From assembly GCA_035041965.1 (NCBI GenBank), contig JAPYMA010001321.1, positions 1-64,000 of the forward strand: DNA of 64,000 nt. Reading direction: 5' to 3'. Source of the stretch: Anisakis pegreffii. Its lineage: Eukaryota; Nematoda; Chromadorea; Rhabditida; Anisakidae. The notes below the pieces were generated by a model. That model had not been told where the DNA came from. It searched no databases and saw only the letters and a program-made list of their open reading frames with translations. A program made the position numbers and the translations under genes. Shown one piece after another: positions 13,781 through 28,700 of the stretch (position 1 is the stretch's first letter; each line of letters opens with the position of its first letter).

Positions 13781-15256
13781 ACATTAATCTACTGTCTAAA
13801 AGAAACTTCTGGGAAATGTGCGCAGATCGCCTCCATCAAGAGAGTTGGCCATTCTCTGAACGCTCACTATTGGTTATAAATCTGTAATATACTCATTTCC
13901 ATTGCATCCACATAATTACATTGGATTCACATTAGGGTTTTTGTAAACTTTACGATAATACCGAAATCCGAAAACGTTCAGAAACAGATGACAAAGTAAT
14001 GGTGATGACAAAAAATGAAGGAAGAGTGATGACATTGCGAAATTTTTGTTCACTGCTTTCTAGGCAAACGAATGGATGTTGCTGCCTGAATTTAATTTAT
14101 TCATTTGCTATCGCTTTGATGACAAGCAATAAATATCATTGAATATGAATGAACTGGGAATGATTACTGCACGATTCAAGACGAGCATATAGAGCAAGAT
14201 TATGCAAAATGCCGTGTTTTATCAAATTGCGAGATTTTTCAGGACATAAATCCTGGATTTGGGATCTGGATTTAAAGGTGCGTATGTCCTGCAAACACTG
14301 ATTCCCATTCAGATTTGTCAAATACCGGCTTTAGCAAAAAACCATGAGATCGGCTGTATATTTCGGAGAGACGAGCGCATTTAACTGACGACTGCATATA
14401 TTTGCATGTTATTAATGAGAAAAAATTTCTTGCGATCCACATTCCACGTCGTTGATTTGTTAACAGTAAGGATTATCGGGTCATAACCATTTACCACTAA
14501 GAATATCTATCAGATTTATTTGTATTGTTTGTGAACATATAAACATAAAAATACATAAAAGTATATTGTGTATTGCGCCTCGTACACTTCCATACGTATC
14601 GATCTTTTTGCTCGATAACAACAACATCATAGTGCAGTTATTTCGTTCATTCAGTTGATTCAATCTGCAATACTCTCACATATTTTTTGCGGCTTACCAA
14701 ATGGCCACCATCGTCCTATTGTTTGCAACAATTTCTTCTTTAACGTTTCATAGTCACGCTATTCGCTCGATTGCAAAATTTTCTCCCCTCAAAAAAATCG
14801 AAAAACAGTTCCATCCGTCATGCAGTATACTTAAAATTAGAAAAAAATTACGAATTGTTCCAGCAATTTTTAAGATTTGTAGAGTATTCATTCGATATGT
14901 TTTCATACACATAACGAAACGTGTAGCTAAATGAGCAGAGAGTTTTGCAACGTTGTGCTGAGTGATATTACACTCCAAATGCTGCCAACGACTGTTCGTT
15001 TTACAGTTACTTTCGTAGTGATTTGAACAGATGTCTCGTTTGTTTGCTTAATTGGTGATTTGGAAGGGTGGTGAATTTTTGAGAAATGTTGTGTTTCGCT
15101 GAAAAGTTGATTGATTTTTTTGATATTTAAGGAAGGATTAGCTTTGTTCAGTTGCTTTTGGTGGTGAATAGTGAACAAGTCTGAAGAAATAAGCGATCGT
15201 CGCATTCGAATGAACCCGAGAAGTCGATCAGAAAATTGTGCGTTTTGCACATAACA
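13781..15256. other. Intergenic region with one possible secreted-peptide ORF (14701-14934)
   Basis: Most of this stretch shows nothing. A 77-codon plus-strand frame at 14701-14934 starts ACCAAATGG (a good context) with a hydrophobic beginning, MATIVLLFATISSLTFHSHA, that could be a signal peptide, followed by a basic tail. It has no recognised homologue and its 5' half lies opposite an antisense frame, so it may be chance. Confidence 0.3.
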
Positions 15257-15670
15257 ATGATACGACGTTTACGACGTTTCTTAGTATGGTTCTTCTTGTC
15301 ATTCTTATCACTGTTCGGCGGTGGTAGTGCTTATATTGGTGATAAACAACGGGAACCGAAGGTAAACATGATAGAATGTTGGTGGATTCAATGCTCGGAA
15401 TCCGAACAACTTTCGAGATTTGCCCGAAATTTTGGTATATTTGCACCGAATCTTGAATGGTTGCGATGAAATGCGGGTAATTTCATGAACAAATATAAAT
15501 GTACTCTGTTCCTCACAGTAATCTTAAAATGAATAAAAATTCAGCATCGTGCTCGTAGAGAAAAACGAATTGTCGAAGCGAATACGCGACGTCAACGAGA
15601 TTACGCTGTCAATTCGAAAACCTCGAAACAATACTCAATGGCTCCGAATCCAAGAAAACGCCGAAGATGA
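15257..15670 (+). CDS. Small basic single-pass membrane or secreted peptide (76 aa)
   Basis: There are two exons, 15257-15361 and 15545-15670, joined in phase 0 with donor AAG|GTAAAC and acceptor ATTCAG. The 76-residue product starts MIRRLRRF and has a hydrophobic segment at residues 8-25 (LVWFFLSFLSLFGGG). The rest is a highly basic tail (HRARREKRIVEANTRRQ) ending PRKRRR. The basic residues on both sides of one hydrophobic stretch suggest a small integral membrane protein or signal-anchor peptide. AATAAA lies at 15848-15853. No family was recognised. The in-frame join without stops and good splice sites make it likely to be real; it stands about 1.7 kb upstream of rps-13. Confidence 0.55.
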
Positions 15671-17332
15671 AAGAACACGTCTGAAATCACGTAACAGACC
15701 CAGTCGATCTATTGATGTGATAAAATTTGCCGTGCCTATACTATTCCATCCACCCACTTTATTTGTTTATTATTGTTGTTCGCTATTGTGCTTGTTTTTT
15801 GGTTTTTGTTCAGTTTGCTCGATTGAAATTTTTTTTTGCTCATGTAAAATAAAGTCACAATATTCGCATCTATTGTTGTAATCCTGACATGAGGTACAGC
15901 CATTAGTTCGAATCGGCACTTGTGAAACTCTGCATATAAAGTTGTGGGGTTCGAACTGAGAGGACATTAGTATTTGGGGAGTTGTTAGTGCCTTTTGGAT
16001 TATGGACAGTTATAGTTGTAGGTAAGTTAGGTTGTTGACATAGATTTGCATCGACAAGAGACGGGACTTACTACTAGTCTTAATAGCATGGTACAAGACC
16101 AGATCAGATTAGCAGAATGACGAGATGCCGTTCCACTTCATAAAGAACTGAGGTAAAAATGCATTGATTTTTGATTTGCAGCAAACTTAACTCAATCCGT
16201 GTAAGACTGGTAAGTGCACAATATCCACTTCGAGCAAAGTTAATGAAAATACAAATCCACCGTTCCTCTCATCATTCATTTTTAAAACGCGCGTCATGTT
16301 TCAGTGAGTTGTAATGCGTCGTGGCGATTCTGCCATTCGTTACTGAGCTTTCACACATTCAGTGGGTCTTTGTACGAATTTTCAAATAAAGATGAATTTT
16401 CAGTACGGTGCCCATAAGCTACGTTTTATCAGAATGTTTTACACATGTCGCCTATAAACTTTCAGTTTGTTGATTTATTCGTTCTTCGTTCCCTTCCTGA
16501 ACAGTCGGGAGCCGTAAGGTTTGTTTTGTATATCAGGTAAAAGATCTCGTAAGAGTCTCTTGATTACCATTCATTGTCTTCTACATCAATATTAGGCAGT
16601 TTAGCAGTAAGAAAGTTCACTGCATAATGCTTCTATAAGAGGCTTGAAATGTTTTATTTTCTGAAAGATTTTGTTGTGATTTTTTCACGATTTCCCACAA
16701 TTTTTGAAGTATGCTGCGTAAATGAGATGTCAGCTAGCAATTCCCGTCTTCGGCAAACCTAAAGTTAGCGAAGATTGAGTCAGTGAGTGATATTTTTCGT
16801 AGACTGATGGAGTTAATGTTGTTCGGGATCAATTTTAGCATATTGATTCGGCGGCTCATTTTCAGCTGAATTTTCCTAATTAGTTCACTGCGAGGCAACC
16901 TGTAAACCTCGTTCGGATGTGTTTCAGCCCCTTGTAATCATCCGCTTAAGCTGGAGCAGATAAGGCCGAACTAAGCCGTGAGCATTTGTTATATCCATAC
17001 GATGTTTACGGTTTGGTTTGCCCACTGGTTGTGAGATAATTGTTTTAGATAGTTATTGGATGCAACCTTTAAATTTTAATGGAGATAAGAGTTCAGTAAT
17101 AGACATTGATGTTTTTAGGTTAGATTCGCCTAGCCTTATGATTCGGTTCTCTTGATTAATGTGAATATGTTCGTAATGCCGTGTTTCTGTAAGAAGCGTT
17201 GTATTTCAGTTCATTTCGAAATGCTTTATGTCACCGATTTGCTTCGAGTTATGCCTATTATTTACTCAAGCCACATTGTTCTTATTTTTAGGTCAAGCTG
17301 AAGGTAAGCAGCTGAGAAGTAAATAGGTCGCA
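15671..17332. other. Intergenic DNA and rps-13 promoter region
   Basis: No coding exon was recognised. The last part holds the rps-13 leader: an acceptor TTATTTTTAG ends at 17291, 41 nt before the start codon, with no matching upstream donor, as expected for a spliced-leader site. Confidence 0.5.
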
Positions 17333-18808
<1,476 letters not shown>

Positions 18809-19573
18809 TTTCAAAGTGTTGTTTTAGTTGTGTTGTTTTGTTCAGTTTTGTTGTTGTGTTAATACCCATAATTGATGTTGATTTGAATAAATTTATTGTT
18901 GCTTTATTATTTGCTGTGTTTATACATTTACAAAACATGCTCGAGAAAGGTGTTTGGAAGTTTTGCTGAAGGATTTTAACAGATTCATCGTCGTTGTTCA
19001 TGGCATCCAAAAGTGATAACAAGGTGACTGAATTTGAAATATTGAGGTCGTGATTCTGGAAAGCATTTCGGAGTTAACGCATTCCGAAGAGGAGTGTGAG
19101 GTAGTTTTTTGCATCCGTTCTTGTCTGGTTATTTTTCGCCCAGTGCGGGCATTTACATTGGATGAAAAATTTGTTTCTGGAGGCAGGTTCTTTACCACGG
19201 AGCACTGCAGATTGACTGTGTTCGGATTGGCGTGTGTGGGAAGTGGCATAAAATTGAGAGGTCATTGAGACAGTGCAGATTGGCGGAACAACAAGGTGTA
19301 TGATCCGAGTGTTAGAAGTGAAAGATTATAAATTGCATCATGGATTGCTTCCCAGTTAGGATTCAGGAGTTGAACCGACTGATCATAGAAAGGAGTTCGT
19401 TCCTACATGCTAGTCGCGGATGAGTGCAAAGAGTGTTTAGATTGGATACAACATGCTTGCATGATTCGAATTTAATAGTAGTAGGGAGGGCATTGGCCGT
19501 TAATTATAATTCAGAGAAATGATTGAAGAATATGTAGCAAGATGTGTACAACTGAACGTTGGATTGTTATGCG
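18809..19573. other. Intergenic DNA between rps-13 and wdr19
   Basis: After the rps-13 3' UTR, no exon was recognised. Overlapping short frames on both strands near 19000-19260 look like chance. Confidence 0.45.
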
Positions 19574-19586
19574 GTTGCTTGGTAAC
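19574..19586. promoter_or_regulatory. X-box (RFX/DAF-19 binding site) for the ciliary gene
   Basis: GTTGCTTGGTAAC is a palindromic RFX half-site pair (GTTGCT and GGTAAC, spacer of one). It lies 200 bp upstream of the start codon of the IFT gene. In C. elegans, X-boxes read by the RFX factor DAF-19 sit at about this distance and drive intraflagellar transport genes, dyf-2 included. The usual spacer is two bases, so this is a slightly compact form. Confidence 0.6.
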
Positions 19587-19786
19587 GGTGAAGGTGTGCT
19601 TATTTGTGCACGCACATCGTATGCAGCAGCATGCACGACGTGAGTGTCGAGAAGAAACTCGACTGATTGTAACATGAGCAATCGCCATTTATTTACTGCA
19701 CTCAACTGAAATCATTTTCATTCACCGCACTCGCCTTCCAGTATTCAAATTCTTCAAAAATTCCGAGTTCAATATCGTCGTAACTG

Positions 19787-22700
19787 ATGAAGGTAAGTGA
19801 ACAAATCAAACCATTGTAACCATTTTTTGACCCAAATTGATCGCGCAATTTTTCAAAAATGAATTCGGTTGATCAATTTGTTTTGCTGGATTGATTATAT
19901 GAGATTAGATCGAGCATGCTGACAATTGATTTGAAACTATATCATCAGAGTTCTGCAGATTTTCCCAGCCTCCACCTTGCGGTATGCTCACAACATAAAA
20001 GATATAAAATTCAATCAACATTTTCATATTGAAGTAGGATGGGTAAAATTTTCATATTGAGGTGGGATATGTAATATTGCCAGACTAATACTGGCGAATA
20101 AGATGTCATGAGTGAATAAGTACTTGATCTGATTGTAAATGTGAGTTGGTGGTTGTATGGTTATAGAGGATCAACAATTAAGCCATTGTCATCAGTACAC
20201 ACACGATTCATAGAAATATCGATGTACCCTTTCCATATGGGAATGAATCTGTGAAGATAATAAGAAACGATAAAAGATTTTTGTACTTCAACTCTAATTG
20301 TGCACAAATTCACGTAATCGTGAACGTATTGAGATATTTTTTATCATCTCCCTCAATGCTATATGTTCCAATCAATTCATCCAGCTAATTCAGTTTATGA
20401 ATTTTCTGTCCATTGTTCAACGAAAACTTGATGGTGTTTGCAACAGATTTATTGAGAAAATGAATGTGTTTTTTTATGAGGTGGACAAAATTCAAAGGAA
20501 GTGACATTCGGTTGAAATTGTTCTACCGTGATGGGCAGTTATTTAGCAGCATGAATGAAGAAAACAATGAATTCTACCAAATGATGATTTAGATTCTTTA
20601 TCGCTTGACCGAAAAGGATCTTGGTGAAGGAGAGGTTAATTTTGAATGGCGTCCAGGTGGTACGCATATCGCCGTTAGTGGGTAACATTTTTCATTTATT
20701 AATATCCGAAGTTACTTGAGAATTATCAAAGTTTCAGTGTACCATAATTACATTTCTAATGGGACTCTATGTTATGTTTTCAAACACAAGTTTGAAATGG
20801 TGACATTTTTAATGTTTAATTACATCGTTGATGCCAACTCCTGATTGATTTCCAGCGCAAATAAATACGTGAAATTATTGGATAGGAATGGCAATCTTCT
20901 ACAGGAAATTATTCAACCCGGGTAATGAGTGCTCGTTCAAATGTGCTTCTTTATTTCGACATTCATCGGTCATATTCTTTCGATAAGGTGATTCATAATG
21001 AAGAGTAGAGTATTTCAGGCTTGTAACGTCAATGAAATGGGATAAAGATGGCGACATTCTTGCGTTAACGAATGACAAATCAACCGCTGTAACACTATGG
21101 GAGATTGGTACTAAAAAAACCGAACTTCTTGATGCAAATATGGGCAGCAAGTCAGTTTCGTTAAATTTCTTATAGTTAACGCATATCATAATATCTAAAC
21201 TGTGAACTGATAGGATGCTACAAAACTGTAATTACGAATAGTGATGCTAGTGATGATCAAGAATGCTCCTTTCGTAAGCTCTAAGCCCAGGTTCATTGTT
21301 TCGTGCTATAAATTGAGCAACGATGTTGTGGTAAGAGTGCTGTGAAATAACAACTAACGATTTGCTCTATCAGTCAAAAATCAGGTGAATACTGTATTCG
21401 TATGATTAAAGGTCACGAATTAGTGATTCTTATAGAGAATCACCAACGTTCATGGCATGGTCGCATAAATCACCGATTCTGGCTGTTGGTAACAATAAAG
21501 GAAACCTTATGATATACAATCATCGCACTTCAAGGTTTCATTCCCATCATCTACTACAAATCCCATCTCATTTCTTATCGAGTAGTCTCTTGAGTACATT
21601 TAATGGAACATTTTGTTGATATGATTCGTCTGAACCATTACATTTGCTTATATCACTTGTACGGTATTAGTTTGAACAAGTGACCACTTGTGAAAATTTT
21701 TAGAAAAGTACCAGTTCTGAGTAAGCATCAACGAGCGATAACTTGTGGTGCGTTCTCAGACGAGGATTTGCTAGCGTTGGGTGCTGATGACACCTCAATA
21801 ACAGTCAGCAATATGGATGGCGATTCTGTGTATTCATTCACGTGTAATTCAGATCCATCGCTGCTACAATTCAGCAATCTGAGACATCCAGTTGAGAAAC
21901 CTTTAAAATCTGACCCTATGGTAAGCCAATAAGTAATTTGGTATGGTCGTTTTGGAAAGGAGTGCTTTCGAGGTTGTGCACGAATAATGCATCGAATTAG
22001 ACGATTATTTGCAGAGCATGTTCGCAAGATAAATTCGTCAAGAATTCCAATAAGAAAAGAAAACAATAATATGTCCATCAAACAATGCTTGGAATTTTCT
22101 TTTAAAAGCTTTAATTTTGTGCCTTTTTGAAGCTTCAACTTCAAATTTTATTCAATTTTGAAAAGCTTCAATATATTCATGAATGTTTTTCTACTGTTGA
22201 AATAATGAGAGGAAATGAATCAAAAAATAAAACTTTTCCAGCTAAGCGCGATTCTCGGCAAGAAGATAATGATGTTGGTGAATCTGAACGATTCAGAGAA
22301 TCCAATTAATCTGCAGTTTCAGGCACGATACGGTGATATTGTTTCATATGTTTGGTTAGTGCCGTTTTGCTGCATTCTCGTTTTTCTGAATACTGACTCA
22401 TTTAGAGCGTTATTATTTCATTCTTGTTTTGACCCAATATTTGCATCGAAATGATTCTCTCACTTGAGAACTTAAGTCGGTTGTGACAAAACGATGCTGC
22501 AATTTAAATTTTTCGATACTATTCTGAGCTCAGAACACTCATTTGAACGCTTTAAGAGAACGCAATAATTTCAGGTTTTCAGATGGTTATCTTCTGATTG
22601 GTTTCGATAAAGGATTTGTGGTTTGTATATCAGCGCATGCATCTGAAATTGGACAGGTGATTGTTTCAACCGAGTATTCGATCACATCTTAGCATTCGAT

Positions 22701-25700
22701 TACATCGAACAATCCCAAATAATGCAAAAGAATTTTGTTCCTTACTTTACCCTTTCCACCAATCAACGAATGCAATCATACTTGTTCAGTCAAGTGCATT
22801 TGCACGTTGTTACAATCAGTGTTTTTCTTTACGTTTGACGTGCGATAAACGTAACTCACGTGTGGGTCTTGCGTTAGAAATGTTCATTGCATAGATTCTT
22901 GAGAATATACGAGAGGAATTTTCGTTGCAGGAAATGTTCTCTGTGCAAGATTTCAAGAGTTACTTATCGCATGTTTCCATCAATGAATCATTCGAAAAAG
23001 CACTCATTGTTGGTGATAATCAGTAAGTCGATATTAAACGTTTCGCATTTCCAGATGGAGTCTTTTATATTTTAAGAGTCATCCCGAGAGAATCCCTTCA
23101 AAGTGTTCACAGTTAACTAAAAATTTGATTAATTTTCTCAAAATATCCATCGCAAAACTATCAAGTTTGTATTCAATTATAGACTTAAAATACGTGAAAT
23201 GAATCAGTTGGGTGAATTATTTGGAATGTACGATATAGAAGGTGAAGGTATCTCGTTGCATTCTTACTTTCGAAGTTAATTATTTCCATTGATAACGAGT
23301 CAATTTATTCCAGAATCGTTTTGAAATCGATGCGAAAATGTTGATTTTTCGGCTCAAATTTCCGTGAAATGCATTGCTGAAGTGTAGTCATTCATTTTCC
23401 GAACAAAACATTGGAAATGTTCTCGAAACTAAAATAACAAAATTATTCAAAATAAAAAATCAAGAATATCGCCAATATTTTGCGATTCACATTTCAAATA
23501 CGAACATATAACTTTTTGTATGTTCAAATTGAAATATCGTTATAATTTCGGTGCTGAGTCGTGTCGAAACGAATGCCGACGGTCAGTTGGTTGCCGTGTC
23601 AGGTACGTCCGGAACTCTTCATATATTTTTGACGAAAATGCCTCTTCTTGGCTCAACATATCGTGACATTATCGCCATTTTGTCGTCTCTTACCGAGGTG
23701 ACCGTCATGCGCGAGAGTGAAAAGGTAACTAAAAAAGTGTTTTTATATAACAATTATGTTTTGACCATGAACTGAAATTTGTATGAGTTTCCATTATGGT
23801 AACATAATTAAATGCGCTTTTTAGTAATAAACATCTGATAAACTAGCATTTGATTGTTGATTGAACGCAATGCGATGCCAAGATATCAAAGCCGAAACAT
23901 ACAGTCATTCTTGTTTGATTCATATTTTGAGTCATCAAAATTCTTCGATCAACCACAATATGCAGTGCAGTATAAATCAAATCAATGCCAAATATTCAAA
24001 AAATATTCTTGCCGAAGTTTCTTTTCAGGCTCCGTTAGCAACATTTCCGGTCAAAGTCGAACCATCTGTGATTGCTGTTGGTCCTCTTCATGTTGCGATC
24101 GCTATGAACAATCGTGCTTGGTTTTACGAGATTCAACACAACGGAAGTTCGTTGAAGAAAGCTCTTACTCCGATTCATGCCTCTACTACTTCATTTGAAA
24201 TTTCAGTGCAATCATTCAAAACAATAAGAAGCAATTTGTGATCATTTTCAGAGACCGAAATGGTTTGTGAATTTGAGTATATGTCAACAGTGAATGCAAT
24301 GCAAATCAATTACGAATATGCTGTTGCTAAATTGGATGGCAGAGCGCAGTTACATCGTGTATGTTTGCGTTATTTATCATGAGCAAGAAACAAATGAATA
24401 GATCAAAAAATGCGTGTGAATTCTAAGCATCCGAAGAGTGAGGAGTACCAGTGTTGGAGATGCATTAGTTGAACTCAAAATACAGCCAAAGCATTCAGGG
24501 CGAAGAGTTACTAGCGGGCAGTGTTCGGTGAGGAGGGAGATCAAATTTGTAGAAGAGATTATTAAATTGCATAGCTCCGATTTGTTTGAGTTGCAATACG
24601 ATTGCAGTTTCATGGTTTCGCTTTCACTTCAATCAAATATTCAATGAAAATGATCAATTTTCCATTTAAGATACTAGTTCAACTTAAATAATATTAATCT
24701 GTAAGCAATATTACTCTACAGAAAATTTCTTCAGATGCGTAATCGACAAGGAGTTTATGATAATGAAGAAAGCGGTGTCATGTTCCCGGATTCGCAGCAC
24801 AGTAACGCACGTCTTCAAGATATTGGCTTGACTGATAACTTCTTCATTTACTGCACGGATGTAAGTTGATAGTTATTGCTTCGCTGCGATCATCTAGTGC
24901 GATTGTTATTCAGTGATTATCAGTATATGAAATGTGGAATTTAACTGAAGTGAAGTGAAATACAATCAATCCAGTGCCATTTTGTGTAAATCTGATGGAA
25001 GAGATTATGCAGAGATGCGTATTTGTAGCAACTTATGCTTCGAACCTTTTACCTTCAGATCATTCACATGGTCAAAATTTTAGCTAATTTCCAGTAAGGT
25101 GAATGAATACTGACTGATCAATTTTCGATTTTCGTACAGTGGAAATATCCATTAAAAGCGTATTGTCAAACATCAGATGATTTTTTCTTGAGGCTGGTCA
25201 TTTGCACTACTACTCACTGGAAGATTCAACGTATGTGAATGAATATCGTCACATTGCTGGTATTCGAATGATATTTCCGGAACTGGATGGGATCCGATTG
25301 TGTTTCTTTGATGATCGTTTAGATGCGTACATCTACAGTCCTGTAGATGATGCACTAGTTAAAGTGCCTAATATTGAATCTACGGCTCATGTAATCCTTA
25401 TTCGCTTTGCTCAATTTCACGTGTCTTTTCAGTTGTTGTGCTTAATGTGCTTCGATTATAACATTAATGATTAGGTCAATGATCTCTGCCGAAATTCTTC
25501 GCTCAACAAGAGAATCTACGAGAAGTGAGATTTTTCAAGGAATGATTTCATATGCGCATTTCAGTTTACGCAATGTCTGTGGGAGACGTTCACTGTTGAT
25601 CGAGACACTTTCGTTATTTGTGATGCAACCACACTGCACGTGTTTCTGTTTTCGAAGGATCAAATCGATGGTACAATCACATTTATATTCAATCATCGAT

Positions 25701-28700
25701 CTCTTTCTTGTGCTCTCTCTGAAGTTCTGTTTGCTTAAGCTCGGTTTCTGAGAGTGCGTCTCATTTTAATAAACCATAGCTTACTGTAAGGAAATCTTGC
25801 TATACACTTATGGTTTATATCAAATTCAGCGTCCGGTTCTTTGAATTTCCTCAGTTGTGTGCGATTCGAATCCTGTCGAATCTAATGAAATGCAATTCAT
25901 CTCATATACTTATTTTATCCTTTAAAAAACTGTGCAAGAGCAAAATCACTAGCTATAAGGAGCAACATATCGTGAATGAATTCTCAATGTTGAGGTCAAT
26001 CGTTAACGAAAATTGGAACCACTCGAATACCGTATGGTCATAAACCAATGATGTTGTGCAAAGGCATTGTGCACTGTCAAACACAGAGCTCTCGTACAAG
26101 TACCGTTCTTCTCGAGAGTCATAAGACCGATATGGTTCTCGATGGGAAATCGCCTGCTGCTGTAAGTTATCTGCATTAAATGACGATTCGCTCAAATTTA
26201 TTGTATTATTCTGAGGAATACAACAAATACAATAAACAAAATTTCTTTTACTGGAAAATATAACAAGAGAAAAAAGTGATTTTATTTCTTGTTGACGGAA
26301 CAAAACGATAAATTCCAAAAGTTCTTAAATTGATCAAATTCGAAAAAGTTATCCAAATTCTTTGTCTCTGGTACTGTCACAAGTAGAGACATGTAGAGCT
26401 ATAGTTGGGATGAAATGAACAGGTATAGTTCTATTGGTTTGATAATTTGATGATGCTGATTTCCTTGTGAATCGTTATCTGCTGAAATCGCTTGTCAGTA
26501 AATAAGCTGATGTTTAGTCACTAGTTCTATTCTTCTGATAGAAGTTTGATGAAACATATTCCCGTCTACCGAATTAAACATCAAAACAGAGTGTAAGATG
26601 GTATTGTATGAAAAGAGAGAGAAGACATTTGCTAGTGAAACAGTGGGACTGAAGAAACGAAGTATAAAAGGAGTGAAGGGAATTTGAATATGAAATAACT
26701 CTATTTGAAAAGATATGATTACCGAAGGTTTGAACGGAAAGCTGGCCACAAAACTTAAATAGTTGAAGACAGTTAAAAACAACGACCTCAAATAATATGA
26801 CAAATATGCTGAGAATAAACAAAAGAACAAGAATCAGCTGCGTTCAGATCATAACGATTAATTTTTAGTTCCATTTGTCTTGAACTAATTCAAGCGATTC
26901 ACAATTGTCAGAAATTTGCCCCATCTCAACTAGTTCGTTTGAGGGAATTCGTGAAAAATTCCTCCTAAATGGAAACTTTTATTATTGATCACATGAAGGT
27001 AATCTGTAGAGAGTTGTTTCTAACTGCGTTCCGTTTAGTTCGCTCTAAATGATATCATTTTTTCAGCTTCAAAAACTCCTCGAGCAAGCACTCAAGTTGA
27101 AGAGGTTATTTGCTTATGTTGAACTGCGTTTCTCTTTCTATTGTACCTCATCGTGCTCGTGGAAAAGTTAACTGGTGTGGCGTGAAAAACTAAAAACGTT
27201 TGCGATTTTTTGTAAAATTTGAATTTGGAGTGGATCTGAACAAAAAGCGTTCATACAACAAGGATTTGTACAGATTCAAAACGGTTGCTGAGAATATTTG
27301 ATGAACTCGTATCTTTAGATGGTTGAATGCATGGCGCATTTGTGATTTCACAAAGAACAAAGAGCACTGGCGAAAGTACGCAATTGCAGCTATGCAAAAC
27401 GCTGATGTGGAATTGGGTTCGTTGGAAAATTTTATCTAATTCTCAAGAAAGTCGAGAATTTTGACAAATTCATCGAAATTCAGAGAAAATTTTGCGGAAA
27501 AAATGTATGCTAGGTTCATGCAATTCCATAAATTATCATTCAGCAATTCGGGTGCTGAAACAAATTGATGACGTTTCAATGGTATGGGCGCTGGAAGAGA
27601 TTCAATACATTGAGGAGCGTAATCTTCTTGCTGGTCACTTGGCACTTATTATGGAACAATTCGATGTGGCTGAATCATATTTTCTAAGGTCCACTAAGCC
27701 AACAGAAGCGCTTGATGTACGGGTTTTGGTTTCATTCTGAGATTATACATAGGAAAAGAAAGCAAAAATAATTTATTCAGCTGCACGCTCAAACAGATTC
27801 GAGAAACAATTTTGATGAAGTGCTATCGAATTGGCGTATGAAATTGAATGATACATTTGAGCATTACACTGAAATATCAAGAGAATTGCATTCACAGATG
27901 CGTCGTGATTTACTGCACTGGGAAAAGGCTCTGCAATTGGCCAATCGACTAGCACCCGAGCAAATTCCATTCATTTCAAAAGAATATGCGCAACAACTGG
28001 AGTTCATGTGAGTGTCGCAAAACTGCAGTTCTCTTCGTTGATCAATAATGCAATCACTGAATTCATTATCATTTCTTTATTTTGGTTGTTGAATTGCGTC
28101 GATCCAATTTATCAGATCTGTACAGAAATAGGATCATCTGATAGAAATTTTATAGTCGTTATGGTTTTCTACAAAACGATTGAATTGTTTATTCGCTCAT
28201 TGCTCTGATCAGTGATTTTTGGATTTCAGTGGTGAATATAGCACGGCTTTGACGCATTACGATAACAGTGTTATAGAAGGCGATAATATTGAATCTGAGG
28301 AAGTGAGTCACATTTCAGTGCTAATTATTTCGTTTGTAAACACAGAATGTTCAACGAACTCTTTTGGCTTTTTCGATGGTTTTTTTTTTTTCAAATTGAG
28401 CTCAAAATCAGAGTTCTTGATACCATAACGAATGCACATGGCGTTTAAATGTGGATTACATTCAAGCAATCGTACTTACCAAGCAAGTAGTTGAATCGAA
28501 TCTGATTTCAGATTTTAGATCACAACGAGATTTGCAGATCGGGGATAGCAAGGATGAGCATTCGGAATGGTGATATTCGAAGGTTCTTGTCTAATTGTTA
28601 GACTTTTTGTTGGTTTCACATACGAAAGCTTCGGCAAATGATTCATTTGTTATGCAAAGCAAATGCTACGAATCAGTGAATTGGTGAAAACTAAGAGCGT

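Noticed and set aside
26495..26830. Minus-strand frames of about 80-110 codons
   Set aside because: They lie within a wdr19 intron, overlap each other and are F/S-rich low-complexity products of AT-rich DNA.
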